A stretch of 64,000 bases of DNA. Origin: Desulfovibrio desulfuricans DSM 642. GTDB lineage: Bacteria; Desulfobacterota; Desulfovibrionia; Desulfovibrionales; Desulfovibrionaceae. The stretch spans positions 113,309 through 177,308 of the forward strand of contig NZ_ATUZ01000018.1 in NCBI RefSeq assembly GCF_000420465.1, given 5' to 3'. A model generated the notes under the pieces. It saw only the letters and a program-made list of their open reading frames with translations, did no database searches and was not told the DNA's origin. Below, in pieces: positions 56,419 through 64,000 of this stretch. Position 1 is the stretch's first letter. Every line of letters starts with the position of its first letter. Made by a program: the position numbers and the translations under genes.

Positions 56419-57417
56419 CTAGTGCAGCGATTGCAGTTGGGCCAGCAGATCTTCCGGCAGATCAATACTATTTCGCTCACTGGCGGCGCGGCTGAGGCCG
56501 ATGCGGCGGTCGCCCGGCAGGCGCGCGCCCGGCTGGTCGCTGATGAAGCCCAGCAAGTGCTCCACCCGATCCAGAAAGTTCGCCCCTGCCGTAGCCGCAG
56601 GGTCCATGACCAGAAAACTCTGCCCAAGGCGCGGCGGCGGGCCGTCCGGCGTGAACAGGGAAGAGGCCTCAATGGCCAGGGAAGCACCCGTAAGCGCTGC
56701 CGCCATTATTTCCACAATGAGTGCAAGGGCATAGCCCTTGGGGCCGCCAAAGGGCAGCAGTGCGCCGTTGAAAGCCTTGACCGGATCGCAGGTAGGATTG
56801 CCCTCTGCATCCACAGCCGCGCCCTCGGGGATACTCTCGCCCTTTTTTGCGGCCTGCAAAATCTTGCCGCGCGCCAGCAGCCCCATGGAAAGATCAATAA
56901 CAAGGGGTGGGGCGTTCTTGCGCGGGCAGGCCATGGCCAGAGGGTTCGTGCCAAACGTCACCTTTGAGCCTCCATAGGGGGCCAATGCAGCGGGGCTGTT
57001 GGCAAAGCCGAGGGCCAGCAGACCCTGCGCCGCCAGATCCGCCACGGGGAATCCCATCACGCCCGCATGGTGCGAATTGCGCACGGCCATAAGGGCCACG
57101 CCAGTCTCCCGGGCGGCCTGAGCCACCACGGGCAGGCCATCGGCAAAAGCGCTGAAGGCAAATCCGCAGCAGGCGTCAACCAGCACCACGCCAGGCTTTG
57201 CGCGTTCCACCACCGGAACTGCCTTGCCATCAACCTTGCCTGCCGCCGCCTGAGATGCATAGTAGGGAATGCGCGAAAATCCGTGCGAAGGCAGGCCTTC
57301 CATTTCTGCCCGCAGGAGCGAGGCGATGGTCAATTGGGCATGTCGCTGCCCGACCTTGTGGGCCTGCAAAATGTCTTCGCCCATTTTTTGTGCTTCGGTA
57401 AGGCTGATATGAGGCAT
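56419..57417 (-). CDS. Malate/L-lactate (Ldh2) family dehydrogenase
   Basis: A 332-residue NAD(P)-dependent dehydrogenase of the Ldh2/MDH2 family. Marks: RAEMEGLPSHGFSRIPYY (active-site His and Arg), RNSHHAGVMGFPVADLA, FGTNPLAMACP and GPKGYALALIVEIMAAALTGA. The family oxidises 2-hydroxyacids such as malate, lactate, ureidoglycolate and (R)-sulfolactate (ComC). Substrate cannot be assigned. Two genes away from a LarA-type racemase and near two TauE/SafE exporters, hydroxyacid oxidation is a fair guess. It has its own leftward unit; no clear ribosome site stands out except the weak GGAGA before the ATG. Confidence 0.83.
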   Translation of the reverse strand: MPHISLTEAQKMGEDILQAHKVGQRHAQLTIASLLRAEMEGLPSHGFSRIPYYASQAAAGKVDGKAVPVVERAKPGVVLVDACCGFAFSAFADGLPVVAQAARETGVALMAVRNSHHAGVMGFPVADLAAQGLLALGFANSPAALAPYGGSKVTFGTNPLAMACPRKNAPPLVIDLSMGLLARGKILQAAKKGESIPEGAAVDAEGNPTCDPVKAFNGALLPFGGPKGYALALIVEIMAAALTGASLAIEASSLFTPDGPPPRLGQSFLVMDPAATAGANFLDRVEHLLGFISDQPGARLPGDRRIGLSRAASERNSIDLPEDLLAQLQSLH

Positions 57418-57888
57418 GGAGTCTCCAGATTCTAGCTGATTTTACGTATAGTTGCTTGCATTGCGCGAGCACTTTTTGCATACCAGTATTGTTGATGGCG
57501 GAAAAGGATGTTTTGCGCGCCCGCCCTGGGGCTTTTCTGCGCACAAACTAAATGCTAATCTTAAATAGGCGCGCTGGCTCCCGCTTGGCCCGTGCTGCCG
57601 TTGAAGCTCCACGCGCGCGGTCATAATGGCAGTTCTGGCCTGCGCGACGACCGGGAACAAAAGCCCTGTATGGGGGCAGCGGGCATCTTTTTTCCGTTTT
57701 ACAGAAAATTGCTGCTTGACTGCGCGCCTCAGTCGCCATAAGCAAGCTCGCGACAGGCATTGCCGGCGGAAAATTCCCCCCCTGGAATTCGGCGCTCAGG
57801 GTTAGTGCTCCTTAGGGTTAGTGCCCCTTAGGGTTAGTGCCCCTTTTGGGAATTGCTGCCTCACGCGATGCCAACATAAGGAAGGATA
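57418..57888. other. Intergenic region with tandem repeats
   Basis: About 470 bases between divergent genes. No gene seen. The right end holds three 16-bp tandem repeats, entered separately. Confidence 0.4.
57798..57845. repeat. Three tandem copies of a 16-bp repeat
   Basis: AGGGTTAGTGCYCCTT three times in a row (57798-57813, 57814-57829, 57830-57845); copies 2 and 3 are identical and copy 1 differs at one base. It ends 43 bases before the aminopeptidase gene, so copy-number change could alter its promoter or leader. Confidence 0.85.
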
Positions 57889-59163
57889 ATGACGAGCTTC
57901 CACGACTTTCTTCGCAGCCTTTTTCCCATATGCCGCAGTATTACGGGCAACGGGGTGCGGCAGACGTTGCGCATGTTGCAGGAAGAATTACCGGGATTAC
58001 GCACCGTTGAGGTGCCGTCTGGATCCAAGGTTTTTGACTGGACAGTGCCGGACGAATGGAACATCAGGGGCGCGCGGCTGACTGGCCCATCGGGCGAAGT
58101 GATTGCCGACTTTGCCGACACCAATCTGCATGTGATGGGGTATTCCGAACCCGTTGACTGCGACATTTCGCTGGAAGATCTGCAAAATCATTTGCATTCC
58201 CTGCCCGAAATGCCCAATGCCATTCCTTACATCACATCATACTATGCCCGGCGCTGGGGCTTCTGCATCAAGCACGACGAGCGGCAAAAGCTGGCCCCCG
58301 GCATGTACCATGCCTTCATAGATTCCACCCTTGCCCCGGGGCATCTGACGTACGGCGATCTTGTTATTCCCGGTCAGAGCGAAAAAGAAGTTTTTCTTTC
58401 CACCTACATCTGCCACCCCTCCATGGCCAACAACGAGCTTTCCGGCCCGGTGGTGGCCACGGCCCTTGCGCAGTGGGTGGCGCAGCGCCCGCGCCGCTAC
58501 ACCTACCGTTTTGCCTTTGTGCCCGAAACCATCGGCTCCATCACCTATCTGAGCCGCAACCACGAGGCCTTGCGCCGCAATGTGGTGGCGGGCTTCAACC
58601 TCACCTGCATGGGCGATGAACGGGCCTATTCCTATCTGCCCAGCCGCAAGGGCAACACTCTGGCCGACAAGGCCGCCCTGCACGTGCTGCACCATTTTGC
58701 ACCCGATTTTATCCGCTACACCTTTCTTGACCGCGAGAGCGACGAGCGCCAGTACTGCGCGCCCGGCATCGACCTGCCCCTGTGCAGCGTCATGCGCAGC
58801 AAATACCACGTCTACCCCGAGTACCACACCTCGCTGGACGACTGTTCGCTTGTTACGCAAAAGGGGCTTGAAGGCAGCGTGAACATCATGACGCGCATCC
58901 TTGAAGCGCTGGAAGAAAACGTCACCTACGAGCCGCGCGTGCTGTGCGAACCGCAGCTGGGCAAACGCGGCCTCTACCCCACGCTGAGCACAAAAACTTC
59001 CTGTACGGAACAGGTCAATCTGATGATGGATCTGCTGGCCTATGCCGATGGCGAAACCACGCTGCTTGAAGAAGCAGACATTGTGGGCAGGGATATTTTT
59101 CGCTGTGCGGAAACCATGCGCAAGCTGGTTGAAAAGGACGTGCTGGCGGTCAAAACCTGCTGA
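57889..59163 (+). CDS. M28-like aminopeptidase (DUF4910/DUF2172 family)
   Basis: A 424-residue protein of the DUF4910/DUF2172 aminopeptidase-like family. The N-terminal segment (LFPICRSITGNGVRQTL), the zinc-ligand candidates in STYICHPSMANNELSG and PEYHTSLDD, and RFAFVPETIGSI are characteristic. The family is related to M28 zinc peptidases and often lies in surface-polysaccharide gene clusters, but there are no glycan genes here. The last 80 residues form a winged-helix-like tail. AAGGA stands before the ATG. Function beyond a probable zinc hydrolase is not established. Confidence 0.8.
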   Translation: MTSFHDFLRSLFPICRSITGNGVRQTLRMLQEELPGLRTVEVPSGSKVFDWTVPDEWNIRGARLTGPSGEVIADFADTNLHVMGYSEPVDCDISLEDLQNHLHSLPEMPNAIPYITSYYARRWGFCIKHDERQKLAPGMYHAFIDSTLAPGHLTYGDLVIPGQSEKEVFLSTYICHPSMANNELSGPVVATALAQWVAQRPRRYTYRFAFVPETIGSITYLSRNHEALRRNVVAGFNLTCMGDERAYSYLPSRKGNTLADKAALHVLHHFAPDFIRYTFLDRESDERQYCAPGIDLPLCSVMRSKYHVYPEYHTSLDDCSLVTQKGLEGSVNIMTRILEALEENVTYEPRVLCEPQLGKRGLYPTLSTKTSCTEQVNLMMDLLAYADGETTLLEEADIVGRDIFRCAETMRKLVEKDVLAVKTC

Positions 59164-59174
59164 CGACTGTGCGC

Positions 59175-59190
59175 GGCATGGATGCAAGGC
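59175..59190 (+). repeat. Left copy of a 16-bp direct repeat
   Basis: GGCATGGATGCAAGGC, identical to 60125-60140. The two copies enclose the exported ATC-hydrolase-family gene and its upstream region. Confidence 0.8.
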
Positions 59191-59208
59191 CACCGCGCAA
59201 CAGCCGCA

Positions 59209-59997
59209 TCACGCCATGTCCCAGCCCTGGGTTGTTTCCCGCCCCTGCTTGTAGCGGAAGTCGCATACCTTGCCGCCCTCAGCCAGCGTTGAGGTGCGCG
59301 CAAGGCCCGTGCCCTCCGCCCGTGCGGTGGGAAAGTCCACCCGGCAAGGATAAGGAGCCAGCTCGGGCATGCCCAGCGAGGCAAAATACTTCATCAGCCC
59401 GCATTCCGTGTAGTTTACACCGATATCAAAATCGCGCCCATCACCCCGAAATACCGTCTGCACCCAATCCAGCGGATAGCGCCGCTGCTGGCTGCGCATG
59501 GCCCAGCCCTGCAACAGGGCAAAATACTCCGGCGTAAAGAACCGCTGCCCGTTGGCGCGGTAGGCTTCCTTCTGCTCCTCAAAACTGTAGACCGCCAGAT
59601 CGTACACAAGCTTGCCCACATCCCTGGCGCTGAATCCGTGCTCGCGCATGGCAGTGTACAGCGCCGCATACTGCGGCCCTACCAGAAAACTGGGGTAGGT
59701 CAGGTTCTCCGGCCCGCCAATATCCGGCAGAGGCAGCAGACGGTCATGGGCCTGCCTTGCCTGGGCAACCATGGCGCGCAAATCTTCCGCTGGCCGCTGC
59801 CCGGCGAGCATCTGCTCCGCACCGGCGCACATTTCTGCAAATTCGGCTTTGAGGGCCTCATCGCTCACCGGCTTGCCGATGCCCTGCGCAATGGAGGCCA
59901 TACAGGAACAGGGCAGCAGCAGAGCGGCGCAGGTTCCCAGCGCCAAGGAGCAAAATGCGCGCCGGGTATAGCGTGGAAGCATAGTGGCATGGTGCAT
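59209..59997 (-). CDS. Exported L-2-amino-thiazoline-4-carboxylate hydrolase family protein
   Basis: A 262-residue protein whose C-terminal 150 residues fit the ATC-hydrolase family: FDIGVNYTECGLMKYFASLGMPELAPYPCRVDF and TSTLAEGGKVCDFRY are its hallmark blocks. Members open 2-amino-thiazoline-4-carboxylate to cysteine precursors in soil bacteria, but most genomic members are of unknown role. This one begins with a signal peptide containing a twin arginine (TRRAFCSLALG) and possible lipobox (LLPCSC), so it is exported, possibly by Tat, which is unusual for a cysteine-forming enzyme. AGGAG precedes ATG 59997. Direct repeats flank the gene. Confidence 0.75.
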   Translation of the reverse strand: MHHATMLPRYTRRAFCSLALGTCAALLLPCSCMASIAQGIGKPVSDEALKAEFAEMCAGAEQMLAGQRPAEDLRAMVAQARQAHDRLLPLPDIGGPENLTYPSFLVGPQYAALYTAMREHGFSARDVGKLVYDLAVYSFEEQKEAYRANGQRFFTPEYFALLQGWAMRSQQRRYPLDWVQTVFRGDGRDFDIGVNYTECGLMKYFASLGMPELAPYPCRVDFPTARAEGTGLARTSTLAEGGKVCDFRYKQGRETTQGWDMA

Positions 59998-60375
59998 GAC
60001 GGCTCCTGCTTGCGGCGCGCCTGCGCGCCAGACTGGGGGGTTACGGCATGACTCACACTAGCGGGAGCCGGGGGCGCTGTCCACGCGAGCCATAGCAGCG
60101 GCAAGGGCCTGTGGTATGGTCAGTGGCATGGATGCAAGGCACGCCTCGCTTTTGTAAACAGACTGCTAGTAATTATAAATCATCATCTACAAATTTTAAA
60201 TATAATTCAGCATAATATATGCCCATGACGATTTCATCACATTGGTATACCGGTTGACATGTTAACATAACTGGTACATGCAAAACGGCTGGCCGACGCA
60301 TATGGGGGACTGACGTCATTTCACCCCTGCGGCCGAAAACTGTTGCCCTGTGATCAGACCAGCCGAGGAGCGTTC
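59998..60375. other. Intergenic region with AT-rich core
   Basis: About 380 bases. No gene found. The centre (60170-60230) is AT-rich and probably holds promoters; TTGACATGTTAACATAACT at about 60254 is a possible regulatory site. It also includes the right copy of the 16-bp repeat. Confidence 0.4.
60125..60140 (+). repeat. Right copy of a 16-bp direct repeat
   Basis: GGCATGGATGCAAGGC, identical to the copy at 59175-59190. Confidence 0.8.
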
Positions 60376-60870
60376 ATGCCAATGCCTTTTGCCGTTGTGG
60401 TGTTGCAACACCACAGTGTCCGCCTTTTCGGTGTGCGCATCCACACAACCCTGCACAACGCCCCGCAGGAATGCCCCCGGCTGTGGAATGAGGTCTTTAC
60501 CCCCCGCATGCCAGAGCTGAGCGGCAAGCCCAGCAATACCTATCAGGGGCCGTCTTACGGGCTTTCTTTGTTTACAGACCATGCAGGACTGGCTTTTGAT
60601 TACTGGGCTGCAATGGAAGCTCCGGAACTTGCCGCGCCTCCCGCAGGCATGGACGCGGTAACCCTGCCGGGCGGTCTCTATGCCTGTTGCCGCATCCCCG
60701 CCGCAGGCATGCTTCAGGAAGCATACGACTACATGTATGACGAATGGCCTCAAACGCCGGGCGGCTATACCGTTCTGGTCGACAAGCCCTGCTTCGAGCG
60801 CTACGACAGCCGCTTTATTCAGTCCGGCACCCACGATGTCTATGTGCCCGTGCTGCCCCGCGAAGAATAG
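60376..60870 (+). CDS. GyrI-like small-molecule-binding protein
   Basis: A 164-residue protein of the GyrI/AraC effector-binding fold: the segment LPGGLYACCRIPAAGMLQEAYDYMYDEWPQT and the C-terminal PCFERYD...HDVYVPV pattern are typical. It lacks a DNA-binding domain, so it is a stand-alone effector-binding protein; relatives bind drugs or inhibit DNA gyrase. GAGGAG lies five bases before the chosen ATG. No partner is evident. Confidence 0.75.
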   Translation: MPMPFAVVVLQHHSVRLFGVRIHTTLHNAPQECPRLWNEVFTPRMPELSGKPSNTYQGPSYGLSLFTDHAGLAFDYWAAMEAPELAAPPAGMDAVTLPGGLYACCRIPAAGMLQEAYDYMYDEWPQTPGGYTVLVDKPCFERYDSRFIQSGTHDVYVPVLPREE

Positions 60871-61126
60871 CCTGCCCCCTGCTGCGGGCTATTGGGCCGA
60901 CTTCCCAGCTTCTTGGGCCTGATTTTCTGGCCTGACGACATAAGCTTTTCATTCCTGCTCGGGCTTTCTGCCGTGCTCTGCCTATTTGCCTTCCCCTTCA
61001 AGCCATACTGTAAAAGTATGCTATAAATTGCACTCTTTTTCGGAATATGCCATATTGCGAATGAATCGTAATAATCGGCAATTCGGCTGCACCCTTGCGC
61101 CCGCATATGCCGATAAGGGAGCATAC

Positions 61127-62590
61127 ATGGCACTGACCCGACGTAATTTTCTGGTGGGCGCGGCCTCTACGGCAGGCATTGCGGCTGCGGGGCTGGATGC
61201 CCGGGCCGAAACCAATGGCGCGAGCGCCTCTGCCCAGCATGCGGAATACGCAACCCTGCTCGACATTGAAAAATGCATCGGCTGTGGCCAGTGCGTGGAG
61301 GGCTGCCGCGATCGTAACGGGAACCGCTATCCGGAAGTCAAAAAGCCCCTGCCGGTCATGTTTCCGCCCGGAACCAAGGACGAGGACTGGTCTGGCAAGC
61401 GGGATGTGGACGACAGGCTCACGCCCTATAACTGGCTGTATATTGAGAGCGTTACCGTGCAGAAGGACGGCGCGCCGCTTGAACTGCATATTCCCCGCCG
61501 CTGCCTGCACTGCACAAATCCGCCCTGCGCCAACCTCTGCCCATGGGGCGCGGCCAGCCGCCAGCCAGAGACAGGCACGGTGAGCATAGACAGCCAGACC
61601 TGTCTTGGCGGGGCAAAATGCCGCACGGTCTGCCCCTGGCACATCCCGCAGCGGCAATCGGGCGTGGGGCTGTATCTTGACCTCATGCCGCGCTTTGCCG
61701 GCAACGGCATCATGTACAAGTGCGACCGCTGCGCAGACAGCTTTGCCCACGGCCAACTGCCCGCCTGTGTAGAGGTTTGCCCCCAGCAGGTGCAGACCAT
61801 TGGCCCCCGCGATGAAATTCTGGCGCAGGCCCGCAAGCTGGCGCAGGAGCGCGGCGCGTACCTTTATGGCGTGACGGAAAACGGCGGCACCAATACTTTT
61901 TATCTATCGCCCGTGCCGTTTTCCGAACTGGCGGCGCAGGCCAAACCCGGCCCCGGCAAGCCCACCTTTGGCCCGGTGGAGGACTCCATGGCGCAGGCTG
62001 GCAACCTCACCCGCATGCTGATAACGGCACCGCTGGTGGGCGTGGCAGGGGCGCTGGTAAATGCCGCACGCCAGGGGCAAGGCCCGAGCCACACGCAGGC
62101 CCGCCCTCAGGGTGCGCTGCATGACCCCAAGACTGAAGCTGCCCTCTCCGGCGGCTTGCTCAAGAAGCTGTGGGTGACCGTGGCCCTTCTGCTCGGCTTT
62201 ACGGGCATGATGCAACTGCCCGTGGCAAGCCGATACGGCATTGCCAAAGTTCCCGGCCTCACATGGACAGGCGATTTTTACACCACGCTGAACGTCCACT
62301 ATATTCTGGCTGCCCTGCTGCTGGCGCTGGGACTGTATTGGCTGACCCTGCAGGTGCGCGGCAGGCTGCGGGGCCGCCTTGCCTACTGGGGCAAGGTGCG
62401 GCTGGCAGTGCTGGGGGTTGTGGTGCTGAGCGGCATGGCCCGCGTTGCCAAAAACCTGCCTTCCATCACGTTTTCGCCGGGTATGACAACCTTTATTGAC
62501 CTTGTGCATCTTGGTTTTGCCGTGCTGCTCGGCGTGCTCTGCCTCTGGCTGTGGGTAACAGGGCGCGGCGCATGGCGCGAGGATGGATAA
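61127..62590 (+). CDS. Tat-exported 4Fe-4S protein fused to a membrane cytochrome-like domain
   Basis: A 487-residue fusion. Residues 1-30 are a Tat signal (LTRRNFLVGAAS). Residues about 40-235 resemble the HybA/FdhB electron-transfer subunit, with four Cys clusters: CIGCGQCVEGC, CLHCTNPPCANLC, CLGGAKCRTVC and CDRCADSFAHGQLPACVEVC. After about residue 385 come four hydrophobic helices with His in NVHYILAAL and DLVHLGFAVL, as in b-type subunits of formate dehydrogenase. So iron-sulfur and membrane subunits, usually separate genes, are joined. No catalytic subunit (molybdopterin or hydrogenase) is next to it. It likely conducts electrons between periplasm and quinone pool. AGGGAG precedes the ATG. 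Confidence 0.78.
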   Translation: MALTRRNFLVGAASTAGIAAAGLDARAETNGASASAQHAEYATLLDIEKCIGCGQCVEGCRDRNGNRYPEVKKPLPVMFPPGTKDEDWSGKRDVDDRLTPYNWLYIESVTVQKDGAPLELHIPRRCLHCTNPPCANLCPWGAASRQPETGTVSIDSQTCLGGAKCRTVCPWHIPQRQSGVGLYLDLMPRFAGNGIMYKCDRCADSFAHGQLPACVEVCPQQVQTIGPRDEILAQARKLAQERGAYLYGVTENGGTNTFYLSPVPFSELAAQAKPGPGKPTFGPVEDSMAQAGNLTRMLITAPLVGVAGALVNAARQGQGPSHTQARPQGALHDPKTEAALSGGLLKKLWVTVALLLGFTGMMQLPVASRYGIAKVPGLTWTGDFYTTLNVHYILAALLLALGLYWLTLQVRGRLRGRLAYWGKVRLAVLGVVVLSGMARVAKNLPSITFSPGMTTFIDLVHLGFAVLLGVLCLWLWVTGRGAWREDG

Positions 62591-62800
62591 AGGGCGTTGC
62601 CCGCAAACATGACTGTATGCACAGGCGGGTATTCTGCGGAATGCCCGCCTTCATTATGGGCTTGGCTTGCACCCGCAAAAATTTGTCTGTACTGGTCGCT
62701 ACGGCTCTTGGCCCCGGCAGGATTTGGCGCTACGCTGATAGCTGCATCTTCCCTCCTCAAGCTAGTTTTGTGACATCCACATCCACCAGCGAGGCGCATC

Positions 62801-63601
62801 ATGACCATGCCCGCATTTTACATCCCCCACGGCGGCGGCCCCTGCTTTTTTATGGACTGGATGCCGCCGGACACATGGAATGCCCTTGGCGGCTGGATGC
62901 GCTCCATCCCGGCAACGTTGCCGCAACAGCCAAGGGCGCAGATTGTATTCTCCGCCCATTGGGAGCAGTCGGAATTTACCCTGCTGACCACGCGGACCCC
63001 TGGCCTGTATTACGATTACTACGACTTTCCGCCGCATACCTATGAGTTGCAGTGGCCTGCGCCGCCCGCGCCGGAACTGTTTGACCGTGTGGGCCAGTGC
63101 ATGCGCTCGGCAGGGTTGCCGCTGGCAGAGGACACTACGCGGGACTTTGACCACGGCGTGTTTGTGCCGGGCCTGTTGATGTATCCAGAGGCGCAGATGC
63201 CCACGATACAACTATCGCTGCGGCGGGGGCTTGATCCGCTGGAGCATCTGGCCCTGGGGCGGGCGCTGGCCCCTCTGCGCGAGGAAGGCGTGCTGTTTGT
63301 GGGCAGCGGCATGAGCTTTCACAACATGCGGGCCTTCCGCTACGGGGATAACACGCCCATTGAAGGGGCGGATGTTTTTGACAACTGGCTGGCGGATGCC
63401 GTGTGCAACCCCAATGCCGCCATGCGCAACGCTGCCCTTGCGGAATGGGAAAAGGCCCCCGGTGCGCGCTTTGCCCACCCGCGCGAGGAGCATCTGATCC
63501 CGCTGATGGTGATTGCCGGGGCTGCCGGAGTCGCGCAGGGCAAGCTTGCCTGGCACGGCAGGGCTATGGGCGCACCGCTCTCGGCATTTTCTTTTGACTA
63601 G
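62801..63601 (+). CDS. LigB-type extradiol ring-cleavage dioxygenase family (YgiD-like)
   Basis: A 266-residue protein of the DODA/YgiD branch of class III extradiol dioxygenases. Metal-ligand candidates: IPHGGGP near residue 9, SAHWE near residue 51, DHGVFVPG near 117 and the HPREEHLIPL block near 227. Family members cleave DOPA or related catechols using O2 and a metal. Use of O2 is odd in a strict anaerobe, so it may have another substrate or serve under brief oxygen exposure. It is alone, upstream of the tRNA-Ala gene. Confidence 0.82.
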   Translation: MTMPAFYIPHGGGPCFFMDWMPPDTWNALGGWMRSIPATLPQQPRAQIVFSAHWEQSEFTLLTTRTPGLYYDYYDFPPHTYELQWPAPPAPELFDRVGQCMRSAGLPLAEDTTRDFDHGVFVPGLLMYPEAQMPTIQLSLRRGLDPLEHLALGRALAPLREEGVLFVGSGMSFHNMRAFRYGDNTPIEGADVFDNWLADAVCNPNAAMRNAALAEWEKAPGARFAHPREEHLIPLMVIAGAAGVAQGKLAWHGRAMGAPLSAFSFD

Positions 63602-63655
63602 CTGAAATAAATACTTGCACCCCACGGCGAAAAAGTATAATTCCAAATTTCTCAT

Positions 63656-63731
<76 letters not shown>

Positions 63732-63742
63732 GATAGGTAATT

Positions 63743-63780
63743 AAAACCCCCGATCATTGAAAAATGGTCGGGGGTTTTTT
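63743..63780 (+). terminator. Terminator after tRNA-Ala
   Basis: AAACCCCCGA-CATT pairs with AATG-TCGGGGGTTT followed by T6. Confidence 0.9.
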
Positions 63781-63917
63781 ACGTTAACTGCTTTCGCGCG
63801 ATTAGCCCTATATTTTGATTTTTTTCTTACTTGTGCTTGGGGCACAGTTCTTCTATTTTTCGTTTTAAGCAGCTTATTCGAAAAAATATATTTTTATATA
63901 CTATGCTAGGAGGATTT

Positions 63918-64000
63918 ATGGCGTTCAAAATCCCAACTCCGATGGCATCAATGGATACAAGCCCAGAAACTCTTTTTCGCGACCTCAGAAACAGAACCGT
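63918..64000 (+). CDS. Start of an unidentified gene
   Basis: Twenty-seven codons beginning MAFKIPTPMASMD, cut by the window edge. AGGAGG at 63908-63913 gives a strong start site, and the 130 bases before it are AT-rich, unlike the rest of the window. The residue pattern SPETLFRDLRNRT is reminiscent of the N terminus of some island-borne helicases, but this is too short to call. Its location behind a tRNA gene fits the edge of a genomic island. Confidence 0.5.
   Translation, partial: MAFKIPTPMASMDTSPETLFRDLRNRT

Noticed and set aside
50839..57417. A complete sulfolactate pathway
   Set aside because: No SuyAB-type lyase or sulfolactate-specific regulator is present, so only a weak hypothesis is kept.
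57798..57845. Short repeats considered as a CRISPR array
   Set aside because: The copies are directly adjacent with no spacers and no cas gene is near. I found no CRISPR array in the window.
60316..60834. A 172-codon minus-strand frame opposite the GyrI-like gene
   Set aside because: The plus-strand gene has a good ribosome site and recognisable fold pattern; the antisense frame has neither.

Overview
The window looks like chromosomal DNA of a sulfate-reducing Desulfovibrio, probably close to D. desulfuricans. It is GC-rich. It carries a Re-type (HMGL-like) citrate synthase, a Ccm cytochrome c system whose CcmE has Cys in place of the haem-binding His, a Desulfovibrio-type homotrimeric porin, several chemoreceptors, and an isethionate sulfite-lyase. 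The species assignment is inference from gene content.

Layout. 1-7.3 kb: end of a Mg2+ P-type ATPase, an exported alpha/beta hydrolase and two near-duplicate dCache chemoreceptors. 7.5-12.1 kb: housekeeping genes (threonine synthase, PlsY, an RNB exoribonuclease). 12.3-18.8 kb: oxidative half of a TCA cycle (Re-citrate synthase, isocitrate dehydrogenase, aconitase-type hydratase) interrupted by a LysE/RhtB exporter with a structured leader. The citrate synthase carries a C-terminal domain resembling the Cache sensor of chemoreceptors. 18.9-24.4 kb: cytochrome c maturation operon ccmEFABCD plus a TPR protein; ccmD is only 45 codons. 24.9-31.5 kb: a CNNM/CBS membrane protein, initiator tRNA-Met, an AT-rich two-gene module (unknown 206-aa protein plus HTH-ImmA/IrrE protein), and a DUF2157/DUF4401-GDYXXLXY membrane pair. 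32-39.4 kb: a third chemoreceptor, an MFS carrier, a porin and a CitA/CitB-like two-component system.

39.5-50.8 kb is the most coherent functional unit. A fused TRAP transporter and an amidohydrolase-like gene run left; islA, islB, a sigma-54 activator and a DMT exporter run right. The shared 600-bp intergenic region has a good -24/-12 promoter facing each way and CGCAA-N2-TTGCG-like sites between them, suggesting that the activator encoded downstream of islAB controls both arms. All published IslA active-site residues are present (R189, Q193, C468, E470, R679, G806 here). IslA cleaves isethionate to sulfite and acetaldehyde, and sulfite feeds anaerobic respiration. No acetaldehyde dehydrogenase lies in the window. 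The TRAP QM gene is split by a one-base deficit in a T6 tract.

50.8-57.4 kb: MarR/SlyA regulator, lipoate ligase family protein, nickel-dependent LarA-family racemase, TauE/SafE exporter, ABM-fold protein, DUF554 protein and an Ldh2-family dehydrogenase, possibly a hydroxyacid or sulfonate accessory region. 57.8-63.6 kb: mixed accessory genes (M28-like aminopeptidase, an exported ATC-hydrolase-family protein bracketed by 16-bp direct repeats, a GyrI-like protein, a Tat-exported 4Fe-4S/membrane fusion protein, a LigB-type dioxygenase). The window ends with tRNA-Ala(GGC), an AT-rich stretch and the first 27 codons of a gene that may begin an island.
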